DNA from: Histomonas meleagridis
Taxonomy: Eukaryota > Parabasalia > Tritrichomonadida > Dientamoebidae
Assembly (NCBI GenBank): GCA_020186115.1
Contig: WSYJ01000081.1
Location: 372,001 to 436,000, forward strand
Reading direction: 5' to 3'
DNA: 64,000 nucleotides
The position numbers were made by a program, and so were the translations under genes. Under the pieces are notes generated by a model that was given only the letters and a program-made list of their open reading frames with translations, was not told where the DNA came from and did no database searches. This document shows positions 51,147 to 61,232 of this stretch, piece after piece (position 1 is the first letter of the stretch; the number at the start of each line of letters is the position of its first letter).

Positions 51147-52997
51147 TTAAATTTGAACAAGTTCATTGTCTTCATTAAAATCTTGAGCAAATGGATCTTC
51201 TTCAATGTTCGTCATCGATAATACACTCGTGGGTGTGTTAACATTCATTTCATTCTCTTCAAAACTATTAACAGTGTTTTCTTCTGTAATTCGTTTCTGT
51301 GTTCGTTTACGAATTAAAAATATTACAATTAAAATAATAATAATAATTACAACAACAATACAAATAATAACTACAATAATAATATTGTTATTATTCTTAT
51401 CGTTATCGGTATCTTCATTGTTTGCATATTGATAAAAAATTGTATAAAAATCTGAATAAAAATTATAAATCGTAGGAATTATAATAATTGAATATTCATA
51501 AAATATAAATTCAGAATATATATAAGTATTAATCGAATTAATATTTAATAATGAATGTGTTAATTTCGAATAATTAATAAATGATAATGTTTGTGTAAAT
51601 GAAAGAAAATATGTTAAAATTAATGAATATGAATAACTTATTGATGAAAAATTACTTATTAAAGATTTCGTTTCTATTATACTTTTACTATAATCACTTG
51701 TTCTTGATGATGATCTTAATTCTTCATAAGTATTCGATTTAATGAATGTATCAGATCGTGCATAAGTATTTGATTTTGTATAAGTATTTGATTTAGTATA
51801 AGTATTTGATTGTGAAAATGAATTTGATTTTGTGTATGTATTTGATTGACTAAATGTATTTGATTGTGAAAATGAATTTGATTTTGTGTATGTATTTGAT
51901 TGACTGAATGTTTGAGTTATAATGCCAAGACATTCTTCAGTAGATGTTCTGGAAACTGAATATCCACCAAATGTTTCACCTTGATAATTATTTGATACCA
52001 TAACCATTGATAATTTAGATGATAAAAAAATTTCGGTTCCAGTTGATTCAGGTTCTATTAAACCATAAAAATAAACGCACGTTAGATCGGTACAATAAGC
52101 AAATGCATAATTACCAATTAAATTTACATTTTTGCCAATTTCAAATTTTTGTAATTTAGAGCATGAATTAAAAGCCCTAATTTGAATTGTGGTAATTGTT
52201 TTTATATATGGAAATGATATTAAATTTTTACATGATATGAAAGCATCTGAATTAATTGTCATTAAGCTTTCACCACCAATAATATTTTCAACAACAGAAC
52301 TTTGAAAAGCACTTTCTTGAATAGTTCTTAATTGATTTGGAATTTTAAAGTATTTATCAGGCTTTGCCATTGGATATATTATAAGAGTTGATATTTGTTT
52401 ATCATAAAGTACACCATCTCCTTCAAAATTAGAGTAAGAGGGATTTCTAGAAGAGACCTCAATAAATTGCAGGCTAGGGCAACCATAAAATGCAAAATCT
52501 TGAATCGTTTTGACAGAATTCGGTATTATTATACTCTCTAAATTGCTCTGTTCAAACATATAACTTCCAATTAGTTCTACACTTTCGCCAAGTATAAATG
52601 TCACTAACTTCGAGCAATGTGAAAAAGCTAAATAATCAATTGTGGTAACTTTATTTGGAATTGTAACTGTTTCTAATGATGTGCATCCATAAAAACAAGA
52701 AAAGCTAATTGCTATTAAATTTTCTCCAAAATTAACTACAGATAATTGAGTACATTTATTAAACGCTGATTGTCCAATTGATACAGCAGTTCCTGTATCT
52801 GCTGTGGTCAGCGACTCTAATTCCGCGAAAGCAGCAGATGGAATTTCCTCAACACCATTGATGAAAACATGAAGAGCTTCTTTTTTGTGCTCATCATCAA
52901 AATCACTTGTTGTGGTTACAGTAAGCGTTTTAGTCGTACTATCATATGATTGAAATGCATGCCTAATAAGTAATGAAAAAAGATAAAAAAATAACAT
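51147..52997 (-). CDS. BspA-like leucine-rich-repeat surface protein with SNTYTKSN stalk
   Basis: The family-typical start is MLFFYLFSLLIRHAFQS, Met at 52997-52995, giving 616 residues. The open frame goes on in-frame upstream to ATG 53555 (802 residues). Around 11 TpLRR units are followed by a stalk of SQSNTYTKSNSF repeats, a long polar/aromatic segment, a transmembrane helix of almost only Ile/Val, and a 54-residue tail with EEDPFAQDFNEDNE. DPF falls at residues 787-789 of the 802-residue form. The tail motif matches that of the BspA gene at 37828-39909. The upstream ~186 codons encode an aromatic-rich stretch with a second hydrophobic helix. They may be a true extension, but a second internal signal peptide at the LRR start argues for the shorter form. 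Confidence 0.85.
   Translation of the reverse strand: MLFFYLFSLLIRHAFQSYDSTTKTLTVTTTSDFDDEHKKEALHVFINGVEEIPSAAFAELESLTTADTGTAVSIGQSAFNKCTQLSVVNFGENLIAISFSCFYGCTSLETVTIPNKVTTIDYLAFSHCSKLVTFILGESVELIGSYMFEQSNLESIIIPNSVKTIQDFAFYGCPSLQFIEVSSRNPSYSNFEGDGVLYDKQISTLIIYPMAKPDKYFKIPNQLRTIQESAFQSSVVENIIGGESLMTINSDAFISCKNLISFPYIKTITTIQIRAFNSCSKLQKFEIGKNVNLIGNYAFAYCTDLTCVYFYGLIEPESTGTEIFLSSKLSMVMVSNNYQGETFGGYSVSRTSTEECLGIITQTFSQSNTYTKSNSFSQSNTFSQSNTYTKSNSFSQSNTYTKSNTYTKSNTYARSDTFIKSNTYEELRSSSRTSDYSKSIIETKSLISNFSSISYSYSLILTYFLSFTQTLSFINYSKLTHSLLNINSINTYIYSEFIFYEYSIIIIPTIYNFYSDFYTIFYQYANNEDTDNDKNNNNIIIVVIICIVVVIIIIILIVIFLIRKRTQKRITEENTVNSFEENEMNVNTPTSVLSMTNIEEDPFAQDFNEDNELVQI
51716..51912 (-). repeat. Stalk repeats (SNTYTKSN / SNSFSQ)
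   Basis: Tandem ~18- and 36-base units encoding SNTYTK and SNSFSQ in the BspA-like gene, nearly identical at the DNA level. They form a probable O-glycosylated stalk. Confidence 0.8.
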
Positions 52998-53555
52998 GTT
53001 ATTCTGAAATGTTTTAGTGAAACAAACACCAGATGAAAATCTTTTAAAAATTATTATTTTTCGAAAAGAAAGTGTTATTTTAACAAACTGAATAGCAATA
53101 AAAATTAAGGCTAAACATTGAAAAACAAATTTGACATTGAATTTTGGATCATTATATTCAAAAGACAAAATATATTGCATAGGTTTTGGAATACATTGAT
53201 ACCATGTATCTGATTCGGTATGGTAAAGAAATTTGTTACATGATATAGTATTACTTGCATCTAATGTTGGATTCCAATTAAATAAATTTAAAAAATATGA
53301 TTTAAATTTTGAAGCTACATGCCTCTTGTTGAAGGCGCTATGTAGTTGGAATATGGTTCTTGCGTTATAAATATTTTTTGAAATTGATGTAACATCTTTT
53401 TGTAAAATAATTGCTTTTCCAATTTGCAATTGTTCATCGTAAGGACTTGAAAATACATTCTCGCGTATCCAATTCAAGGATATAAGAAGAAAGAAAACTT
53501 TCATGCAATACTTGAGCGTGATTTCTGTTAATTTTTGAATAAGGTTATGGGCCAT
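52998..53555 (-). other. In-frame 5' extension of the BspA-like frame
   Basis: 186 codons without a stop, from ATG 53555, joined in frame to the signal peptide of the BspA-like protein. The predicted text (for example NWNPTLDASNTISCNKFLYH and a hydrophobic span FVFQCLALIFIAIQFVKITL) is not LRR-like. It could be a separate small membrane protein that lost its stop, or an unusual N-terminal domain. Confidence 0.45.
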
Positions 53556-53996
53556 TTTTGAATCGACAATGATCTCCCCAAAAGAAATAGCTCAAGATAA
53601 AAATTATCAAAATTTCTAAGAAATATGGTGGATACTATTGAAAAAGCATAACTCAAATCGTAACCACCCTCTGAATTTACAGCTTTTGTCGTCTTCTAAA
53701 ACTTCCAGGAAGATTTTTTCGAATTTTTACAAATTCATCAAGCAATTAAGCTCTTGAACCAACTAATAAGAATGCGTGACAATGGAGCTACGTTTGTAAA
53801 AATGTTACAGAAATTACTCGGGACGTATTGATCAAAATGACTTTAAAATTTTATCTTGTATAGTCAACACTTGAAGTAAAATTCGGATTTTTTAGTAAGT
53901 TTTTTGCAAAATAAGCTCATAATACTTGTGTAAATTTTTCACATTATTTTAACGTACTTTAGTTACGTTTACTTTTTCCAAAAAAATTTCAAAAAT
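53556..53996. other. Divergent intergenic region
   Basis: About 440 AT-rich bases between the BspA-like (-) and coiled-coil (+) genes. No gene or RNA is seen. Confidence 0.4.
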
Positions 53997-56330
53997 ATGC
54001 AAAATGCTTCAGCAACAAAAAATTTACAGAAAGAATCACAAGCTAAAGTTATAAAATTACTTCAAAATCAAGTTTGTCAACTTCAAAATGAAAAAGAAGA
54101 TAATGAGAATTTAAAAGCTCGACTTCAAATTGCTGAAAATACGTTAGAGTTCAAAGAATCACAATTTAAACTCAAGGTAGATGAATATGAGCTTAAAATC
54201 AAAGAACTTAAATCACAATTATCAAAATTTCAGAAACAAATGGATAATCAATCACCTCAGGAAAAACCCACGCCAACAACCAACGACCAGTCATATGTTT
54301 ATCTTCGTTATCTTAAATGGAAGACAAAGTATAAAAATGTGATAAACATTTGTCAAAATGAAAAAACATCCATAATAGATTCAGAAACAAAACCTCTCAA
54401 AGATGAAGTTGATAAAATAAGGAATGAACTTATTGTAGAAAAAACAAAATACCAAGAATTATTTACAGATCACAAAAATGTTAATGAAAAACTACAACAA
54501 CTCAAACAGATAAACAAGAAATTAACAGGTAAAAATAAAGAACTTCAGCTTCAAAATGAAGACCTTCGAAATCAAATTCAAAAGATCAATGAAAGTCAGA
54601 AAAAAGCAACTTTACTTAATCGTCATGCGCAATCCAAAGCTGAGAAACAGTTAAAATCGCAAAAGCGTCAAGAAAGTGATCTTCACTCACAAATTAATCA
54701 ATTGAATTCGCTAGTACATCAACAAGAAGAAAAGATCAATAAACTCATATGCGATCTTCAAAAGGAAACAACTGATAAAAAGAACGTAACCAAAGAGTTT
54801 AATAACCTTAAGAAGTCACAAGAAGCCGAAATTAAAGAAATGCAAATGAACACGAATTCAATCAAAACAGAAAATGAGGAACTCAAAAACCAAATTAAAT
54901 GTTTGCAAAATACAAATGTTATTCTTGAAAAAGAGGTCCATAAATCAAAGAATAATAAGTTTGAACTTGAAATTTTATCATCCAAATGCGAAAAGTTAAG
55001 AAAACAAAATATAAATTTCCAAAATGAAAACGAACTTCTTAAGTTAAAAATGACTGAATTAAACACAATTATAAGCGAAACTAAAAGCAAATTATATTTT
55101 AAGACTGAAGAAATTCGATCTTTATTATCAAAATATTTTCCTGGAGTTGATTCATCAATAAAATGGAAAAACTTAAAAATATATATTGAGCAAATAATAA
55201 TAAAATTAAATAATGAAATTAAAGAACGTATTAATATTGAAAAAAGTTATAAAAAGCTAAATAAAGAAAAGAAAATAGTCGAAGAAAATCTTAAAAACAT
55301 TATCGAAAAAACAAATAAAGAAAAACAAAAACTTCAAAACGAAATACAAATAATTAATGAAGAAATACAAAAAGTAAAACAAAAGCCAAAAAATGAAATG
55401 AATGAAACGAATGAATTTTTACTCAAAACAAGGAATAAATGCATCAAAGAATTTTATAATTTGAACCAAAAAATTCATAATTTATATTCATTATTTAATC
55501 AAGAACAATTAAATATGCGTTCACTTATATTATTTTCTATTTTTACTGTTCGTTGGATTCATTATAAGAAAAATGATAAATATAATCCATACACAATATT
55601 ATATTATATACAAAATGAAAATAAAGTCAATGTTTATGAGAAAATTAAACAAAATATTATTAATTTAATGAATGAAACAAAAGAAAAAGATATAATTATT
55701 AATAATTATAAAGATAAATTAGATAAAACTAAAACAAAATTAGAAAACATTAATAATTCATTTGATAAAATGGAAAATGAATTTAATGAAATAAAAAATG
55801 AAAATGAAAATTTACAAAAATTAATAAAACAAAATGAAATCGAAAAAGAAAATTATATAAATATTGACTTATATGAGAAATTAAAGAATGAAAATGAAAA
55901 CAATATTTCAAAATATAAACAAAATAAAAAACAATTAAAAGATATTAATAATAAATTAAATATGAAAATAAATGAATTAGAAAAAGTTAAATCTGAAAAT
56001 GATGAAATACATTTTGAAATCGATGAATTAAAATATGAAAACAATGATCTAAAACAAAATCTAGAAAAAGTTATTCAAGAATTAAACATAGCAAATTCTA
56101 TTAATAAGGAAAAAACTAAAGAAATTTTAGCGTTGGAAAGAAATTTAATGAAACAAAAGTCACAATATGTAATAATAAATGATAAAACTCCTGTTGAAAG
56201 CGAACAGTCGGATTCACCTCCATCCAAATCAATTGTAGAACAAGAAAACGGATTTTATCTCGGCGAATTTGTAAGAAAAGGACTGGAAAAAATGCAATCA
56301 AAAATATTGCAAAATGATTCATATCTTTAA
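53997..56330 (+). CDS. Long coiled-coil protein, golgin-like in form
   Basis: ATG at 53997 gives 777 residues. Residues ~1-70 and ~100-480 are heptad coiled coil (EKEDNENLKARLQIAENTLE; EKLQQLKQINKKLTGKNKEL). A compact non-coil insert at about 490-560 contains MRSLILFSIFTVRWIHYKKN with two aromatic residues, then the coil resumes to about 735. The C-terminal 40 residues (VESEQSDSPPSKS then FYLGEFVRKGLEKM) are not coiled. Golgins, centrosomal tethers and striated-fibre proteins share this form, and no GRIP signature was found. AT content rises sharply from ~55100 on. Confidence 0.8.
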   Translation: MQNASATKNLQKESQAKVIKLLQNQVCQLQNEKEDNENLKARLQIAENTLEFKESQFKLKVDEYELKIKELKSQLSKFQKQMDNQSPQEKPTPTTNDQSYVYLRYLKWKTKYKNVINICQNEKTSIIDSETKPLKDEVDKIRNELIVEKTKYQELFTDHKNVNEKLQQLKQINKKLTGKNKELQLQNEDLRNQIQKINESQKKATLLNRHAQSKAEKQLKSQKRQESDLHSQINQLNSLVHQQEEKINKLICDLQKETTDKKNVTKEFNNLKKSQEAEIKEMQMNTNSIKTENEELKNQIKCLQNTNVILEKEVHKSKNNKFELEILSSKCEKLRKQNINFQNENELLKLKMTELNTIISETKSKLYFKTEEIRSLLSKYFPGVDSSIKWKNLKIYIEQIIIKLNNEIKERINIEKSYKKLNKEKKIVEENLKNIIEKTNKEKQKLQNEIQIINEEIQKVKQKPKNEMNETNEFLLKTRNKCIKEFYNLNQKIHNLYSLFNQEQLNMRSLILFSIFTVRWIHYKKNDKYNPYTILYYIQNENKVNVYEKIKQNIINLMNETKEKDIIINNYKDKLDKTKTKLENINNSFDKMENEFNEIKNENENLQKLIKQNEIEKENYINIDLYEKLKNENENNISKYKQNKKQLKDINNKLNMKINELEKVKSENDEIHFEIDELKYENNDLKQNLEKVIQELNIANSINKEKTKEILALERNLMKQKSQYVIINDKTPVESEQSDSPPSKSIVEQENGFYLGEFVRKGLEKMQSKILQNDSYL

Positions 56331-56632
56331 TGTTTGTAAAATATATAAAATATTAATTATTTTTTTTAATGGAAATAGAATTTATAAATTTTACATTATA
56401 ATTATATTATTAAATTTAGAAATCATTTTATATTTTTTTTTTTTTTAATATATTTCATTTATTTCAAATTGTTAATTTGTTTACTTTTAATCTTTTCAAA
56501 TTTCTGTTATCAAAGTTTGGCAACAACATATTAAATATATCAAATTTATAAAAATTATAACAACAAAATTTATCGTAATTTTTGTATAATTTTTATATAT
56601 ACAAAATAAGATATAAATCATTTTAATCTAAA
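56331..56632. other. Intergenic; start of inverted duplication copy B
   Basis: AT-rich. From about 56448 the sequence is the reverse complement of the 39910-40092 region. Confidence 0.5.
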
Positions 56633-58892
56633 ATGGGTAAAAATAACTTTATTATTATATCAATACTTGTTATATTAATTCGTAGTAATGAAACACTTAT
56701 CATAACAAATATTTACAGAATATGTGAATATGCTTATAAAAAAGAAGGTATTAAATATCTTATTATTGGTAATAATGTAAATGAAATTGGAAATAATGCT
56801 TTTTCAGATTGGGATATAATAAAAGTCGAAATTCATAATTCAACAACATTAATAGATTCTTTTGCATTCTATAAATGTAAGAACTTAGAATTTGTAGTTA
56901 TTGGAAGAAATGTTGAAATAATTGGTGATTCAGCATTTAATTTATGTTTAAGATTAGAAACAATCAAAATTGGTGAAAATGTGAAAGAAATTAGAAAACA
57001 TGCATTTATTGAATGTAACAAATTATTAGATATAGTATTTCCCAATTCATTAATATTAATTGGTGATGAAGCATTTTGTTTATGTTACAATTTAAAAACA
57101 GTAATATTTGAAAACTGTGAAGCAATAATTCAAAATTCTGTATTTATGAGATGTAAAAATTTAGAAAATATCGAATTAGGGAAATAAAATATTAAGTATA
57201 GTGAATATACTTTTCGTGAATGTTGTAAATTACATAATATTACTTTACCAGAAACTCTAAATTTTATTGGATCTGGTATTTTTTTTGAATGTAAATGTCT
57301 TGAAAATATAAATATATCCAAAAATAACCTTAACTATTCAAATTATAAAAATGATGGAGTTCTTTATAATAAAAATATTTCGACTATTGTTTGCTTTCCT
57401 GCAGGAAGAAATGGAACTTTTCAATTACCATTTTTAGTACAATCTATTGAACAATATGGTTTTTCTTTTTCAAGTTTGAATGATATTATTTATGGAGAAA
57501 ATTTAACATATATTGGTAATTTTTGCTTTTATTGTTGTTCAAAATTACATAATTTTACTATATCAAAATCGATATATTTTATTGGAATATGTGCTTTTTC
57601 TAAATGTATGAATTTTATCAATATATATGTATCTGATAATAATACAAAATATTCAAACTATAAAAATGATGGAGTTCTTTATGATAAAAACATATCAGCT
57701 ATCATCTTTTTTCCATCTGGAAGAACAGGTTCATTTAAACAGCCATATTCTATTAAATCGATAGAAGATTATGCTTTTAATGAATGTTCATTTCTTGATG
57801 AAATTACTTTATCTGATATTATTAAAATAGGAAATTATGCATTTTCTCGTTCTGGTATATTTAACATAACTATTCCAAAATCAACAATTCTTATTGGTAT
57901 AGGACCATTTGTTGGATGTATTAATCTTCAAAATATTTTTTGTTTCTAAAGATAATAAAAAATATTCAAATTATAAAAATGATGGAGTACTTTATGATAA
58001 AAATATTTCGATTATCATAAGTTTTCCTGGTGGAAGAAATTCTATATTTGAAACGCCATACTCTGTTACTTCAATCGGAGATTTTTCATTTCAAGGATGC
58101 ATGAATTTACAAGGGATTATTATTACAGAAAATGTTCAACACATTGGAGTGTATGCATTTTATAGTTGTATCAACATTAAATGTATATATTTTTTAGGAC
58201 TATATGAACCAAATATTTCTTTTAAAAGCTTTTTCAAACTTTAAAAATAAAGTATTTACTTTATCTACATATCAAAACAAATCATTTGGAACTTTAGATA
58301 TTTCAAAGGGATCAAATATAAAAGGATGTAATTTAAGGTTTAAAAAACAAAAACAAGAAAAAGAGTCTAATGAACCAAACACAAAAAATCCAAAGGGTTT
58401 TATCCAAAATAACATAAAAAATCTCACCAAAGTCAAAGAAAATGGAATTAGTAATTCAATGAAAATCATTTTTTCTATTTGCTTCTTAGTTTTTTTAGTA
58501 ATAATTTCTTTATTACTTGTATATTATCTACATAAAAAATCTTTAAATAAAATAAATACGCTTCCAAGTGAAAATGTAGAATCTGGAGATTATTCTCAAG
58601 TCTTAAATGAAACAGTCGTTAAAAAATTTGATATAAATAACCTTCCAAACATTTCAGATGATCCATTTGCAGTTGATTTTGAGGAAAATAATTTCTTTGA
58701 ACATAGAGTACTATAAATAAAACCAAAAGTTTAAGGATATTTATAAATTTTTTCTCAAAATATTCAAGTGTTCTCCTTAAGCTTTAAATTCATTAGTGTG
58801 AACTTAAAATTTTTTTTATATATTTATCCTACATTTTTCATCCATGTAACATTAAATAAAATGTATTTTTATTATTAAACTTTAATTAAGCC
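56448..58892 (-). repeat. Inverted segmental duplication, copy B
   Basis: Reverse-complement match of about 2.45 kb to 37640-40092, including the promoter of the BspA gene (upstream) and its 3' flank (downstream). Confidence 0.9.
56633..58716 (+). pseudogene. Inverted copy of the BspA-like gene, frame broken
   Basis: The start codon and signal peptide are intact, and most codons match the gene at 37828-39909 with few substitutions (for example S/D, T/Q, S/P). Single-base changes break it: an extra G at the run 57179-57181 and a compensating change about 25 bases later, which leave a TAA; an extra T in the run 57936-57941; and an extra T at 58220-58223. The ORF is cut into pieces of 184, 157, 111 and 170 codons. 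The tail with DPFAVDFEENN at the end is unchanged. The pattern of changes, all in runs, suits recent decay or sequence error. Confidence 0.85.
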
Positions 58893-59306
58893 AGATAGAA
58901 GTCATATCTAACTTAAAATTAGCATTATTTGGATAGGTATTTTTTGCAATATCATTCAATCCATAAATTATTGATCTTTGAGAGTGTAAAAATAATATCA
59001 CAAGAACAACATCACATGCTGTAAGTTCTTTGAGATATAATGTAAAGTGTCAATCAAAGGTGTTACCAACAACCAAAAGTTCCTTGATATCTCATAGTTT
59101 CAATATGGTAATGCATTAAACCTTGTTGATATCCCAAAGCATTTTCCATACCAAAGGAGACCATAGCTCCATTAGCGATGGGTTGAATGTGATACGACCA
59201 TTGCCAGTTAACGTAGCTAATGATTGTGGTTTTGTGACATAATGTATAACGGTTTTAATTTAAATTTTCAATACAAAACGATCAAAAAATTATACACTTT
59301 TTAGGA
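58893..59306. other. Intergenic with coronin relic (59050-59231)
   Basis: Downstream of copy B the similarity to the 37.6-kb flank fades. The part 59050-59231 derives from coronin and is listed separately. The last bases before 59307 are AT-rich promoter. Confidence 0.5.
59050..59231. pseudogene. Coronin relic with local inversion
   Basis: 59050-59092, read on the + strand, resembles coronin 36553-36596 (shared run ACCAACAACCAAAA and CTTGATATC). 59120-59231, read on the - strand, resembles coronin about 36405-36540 (ATTAGCTACGTTAACTGG; TCACATTCAACCCA; AATGGAGCTATGG; CCTTTGGTATGGAAAATGC). The two parts belong next to each other in the intact gene but point in opposite directions here, and 9- and 10-base gaps are deleted. 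No frame survives. Confidence 0.7.
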
Positions 59307-61232
59307 ATGCTAAAGATTGAACCTCCTTTTTGGTGGGCAGGTATGAAAGACAAAGAATGCCAGCTCATGATATATGGTGAAGGAATTTCAAAGTACACCA
59401 ATATTGAAATAAGTAATCCAAATATTAAAATTTTAAGCATTGTCACATTAACCAGTCCAAACTACTTGATTATATACATTGACACATCGCTTTCAGGTCC
59501 ATGCAAATTTACAATAAAGTTATCGTCCAATACAGAAATATCATTTGAAATCGAATATGAACTCAAACAAAGACAACATAGAGATAACCCCAAAGGGTTT
59601 AGTTCATCAGATGTTTTATATCTTATTATGGTTGATCGATTTTCCAAAGGGCGTAGTATTGATTATGGTGATCTAGAAATCCCTAAAAAAGAAGAAGAAG
59701 AAGAATCAAATGCCAACAGTGATGAAGCTAATGATGAGTCCGAAGAGCAAATAACAGAACAAGAAACATCAGAAAACATCAAAGAAGAATCCACGCCATT
59801 CCATGATCCAAACTTCCCTTCTATCCACAGCCAATACACTGTTAACAGGAATGATCCTGACTCACGTCATGGTGGTGACTTTCAAGGAATCATTGATCAT
59901 CTTGATTATCTTTCCGATTTAGGTGTAACAGCTTTATGGCTTACACCTGTTTTTACTAATGATATGCCCGGAGGGTCATACCATGGATATGCTTCCACCG
60001 ATTTTTATCACACTGATCCTCGGTTTGGCAGCATCAACGATTTTTGTTCACTTATCTCGTCAGCGCATCAAAAGGGCATCAAAATCGTCATGGACCAAGT
60101 GTTCAATCATTGCGGCTCTAAACATGTTTGGCGTATTGATACTCCTTCGCGTGATTGGTTTAACTTTCCTGATTCCAAAGTCCAAACCACGCATGAGATT
60201 CCTGTTCTTTTATCTCCATATTCAAGTGAGATCGATAAGCGCGAATTTAATGATGGTTTCTTTGTTGAGGCTATGCCTGATTTAAATCAACGTAATGTTC
60301 ATCTTAAGAAATATCTTATTCAGAATAGTATTTGGTGGATAGAAAATTGTTGTCTTGATGGTATTCGTCAAGATACATATCCATATTGTGATCAATCTAT
60401 GATGTGTGAATGGGTATCACATATTGAGGATGAATATCCTTGGTTTAATATAGTCGGAGAATGTTGGGTTGAGAATACATTAGGATCAGCATGTTGGCAA
60501 CGCGGTAGTAATCACTTTAGTCCAATACGAAGTAATCTTCGTACTGTTATGGATTTTTCATTTACAAAACTTATCCATGACGCAACACATAATGAAACTG
60601 ATCATGATAATGGCCTTTGGTTATTATATCGTCTCCTTAATTATGATTTTATTTATCCCGATATAAAACATGTTTTAAGATTTTTGGATAACCATGATAC
60701 AAATCGATTCTTAATCGAAACACCAAAAGATCTTTTTGCTTATAAAATCGGGGTGACATTATTACTTACGTTACCAGGTATACCACAATTATATTACGGA
60801 ACTGAGATTTTAATGTCCGGCGTAAAAAATATCTCCGATGGGTACGTTCGAAAAGATTTTCCTGGTGGATGGAAAACAGATAAAATAAATTGCTTCGATG
60901 AAAATGGAAGAAATGATTTACAAAATGAAGCATTCGATTTTATAAGAAATTTGTTGAAATGGAGAAAAGGTAAAAAAGTAATTGCAAAGGGAGAAATGAA
61001 ACATTTTAGAGTAACAAATGGTATATACGTATACGAAAGAAAATATAAAAAAGATAAAGTGATTGTAATATGTAATGGAACAAGTGAAACAAAGAAAATG
61101 TTGTTAGAGAGATATAACGAGGTCTTAGGTGACGTGGAAAAGGCAACGGATGTAATTACAAAGAAAGTAATAGAGTTGAATGAAAAGGAACTTGTCTTGG
61201 AACCCAAACAATTACTAGTTTTGGAAATTTAA
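59307..61232 (+). CDS. GH13 alpha-amylase-family enzyme, cyclomaltodextrinase/neopullulanase-like, probable bacterial transfer
   Basis: ATG at 59307 gives 641 residues. The N-terminus (MLKIEPPFWWAGMKDKECQL) matches the N-domain of Bacteroidetes SusA-type cyclomaltodextrinases (EPP-WW-GM). The (beta/alpha)8 core carries all catalytic residues: nucleophile D356 in GIRQDTYPY, acid/base E385 in NIVGECWV and transition-state D464 in FLDNHDTNR. Region I reads MDQVFNHCG. The C-terminal domain is beta-rich. The enzyme should cleave alpha-1,4 (and perhaps alpha-1,6) links of cyclodextrins, pullulan or malto-oligosaccharides. It lacks a signal peptide, so it is probably cytosolic and works on glycogen or imported oligosaccharides. 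A Glu/Ser-rich insert (about 120-168) separates the first strand from the RHGGDFQG motif. Its AT-rich codon use suggests long residence in this genome. Confidence 0.93.
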   Translation: MLKIEPPFWWAGMKDKECQLMIYGEGISKYTNIEISNPNIKILSIVTLTSPNYLIIYIDTSLSGPCKFTIKLSSNTEISFEIEYELKQRQHRDNPKGFSSSDVLYLIMVDRFSKGRSIDYGDLEIPKKEEEEESNANSDEANDESEEQITEQETSENIKEESTPFHDPNFPSIHSQYTVNRNDPDSRHGGDFQGIIDHLDYLSDLGVTALWLTPVFTNDMPGGSYHGYASTDFYHTDPRFGSINDFCSLISSAHQKGIKIVMDQVFNHCGSKHVWRIDTPSRDWFNFPDSKVQTTHEIPVLLSPYSSEIDKREFNDGFFVEAMPDLNQRNVHLKKYLIQNSIWWIENCCLDGIRQDTYPYCDQSMMCEWVSHIEDEYPWFNIVGECWVENTLGSACWQRGSNHFSPIRSNLRTVMDFSFTKLIHDATHNETDHDNGLWLLYRLLNYDFIYPDIKHVLRFLDNHDTNRFLIETPKDLFAYKIGVTLLLTLPGIPQLYYGTEILMSGVKNISDGYVRKDFPGGWKTDKINCFDENGRNDLQNEAFDFIRNLLKWRKGKKVIAKGEMKHFRVTNGIYVYERKYKKDKVIVICNGTSETKKMLLERYNEVLGDVEKATDVITKKVIELNEKELVLEPKQLLVLEI

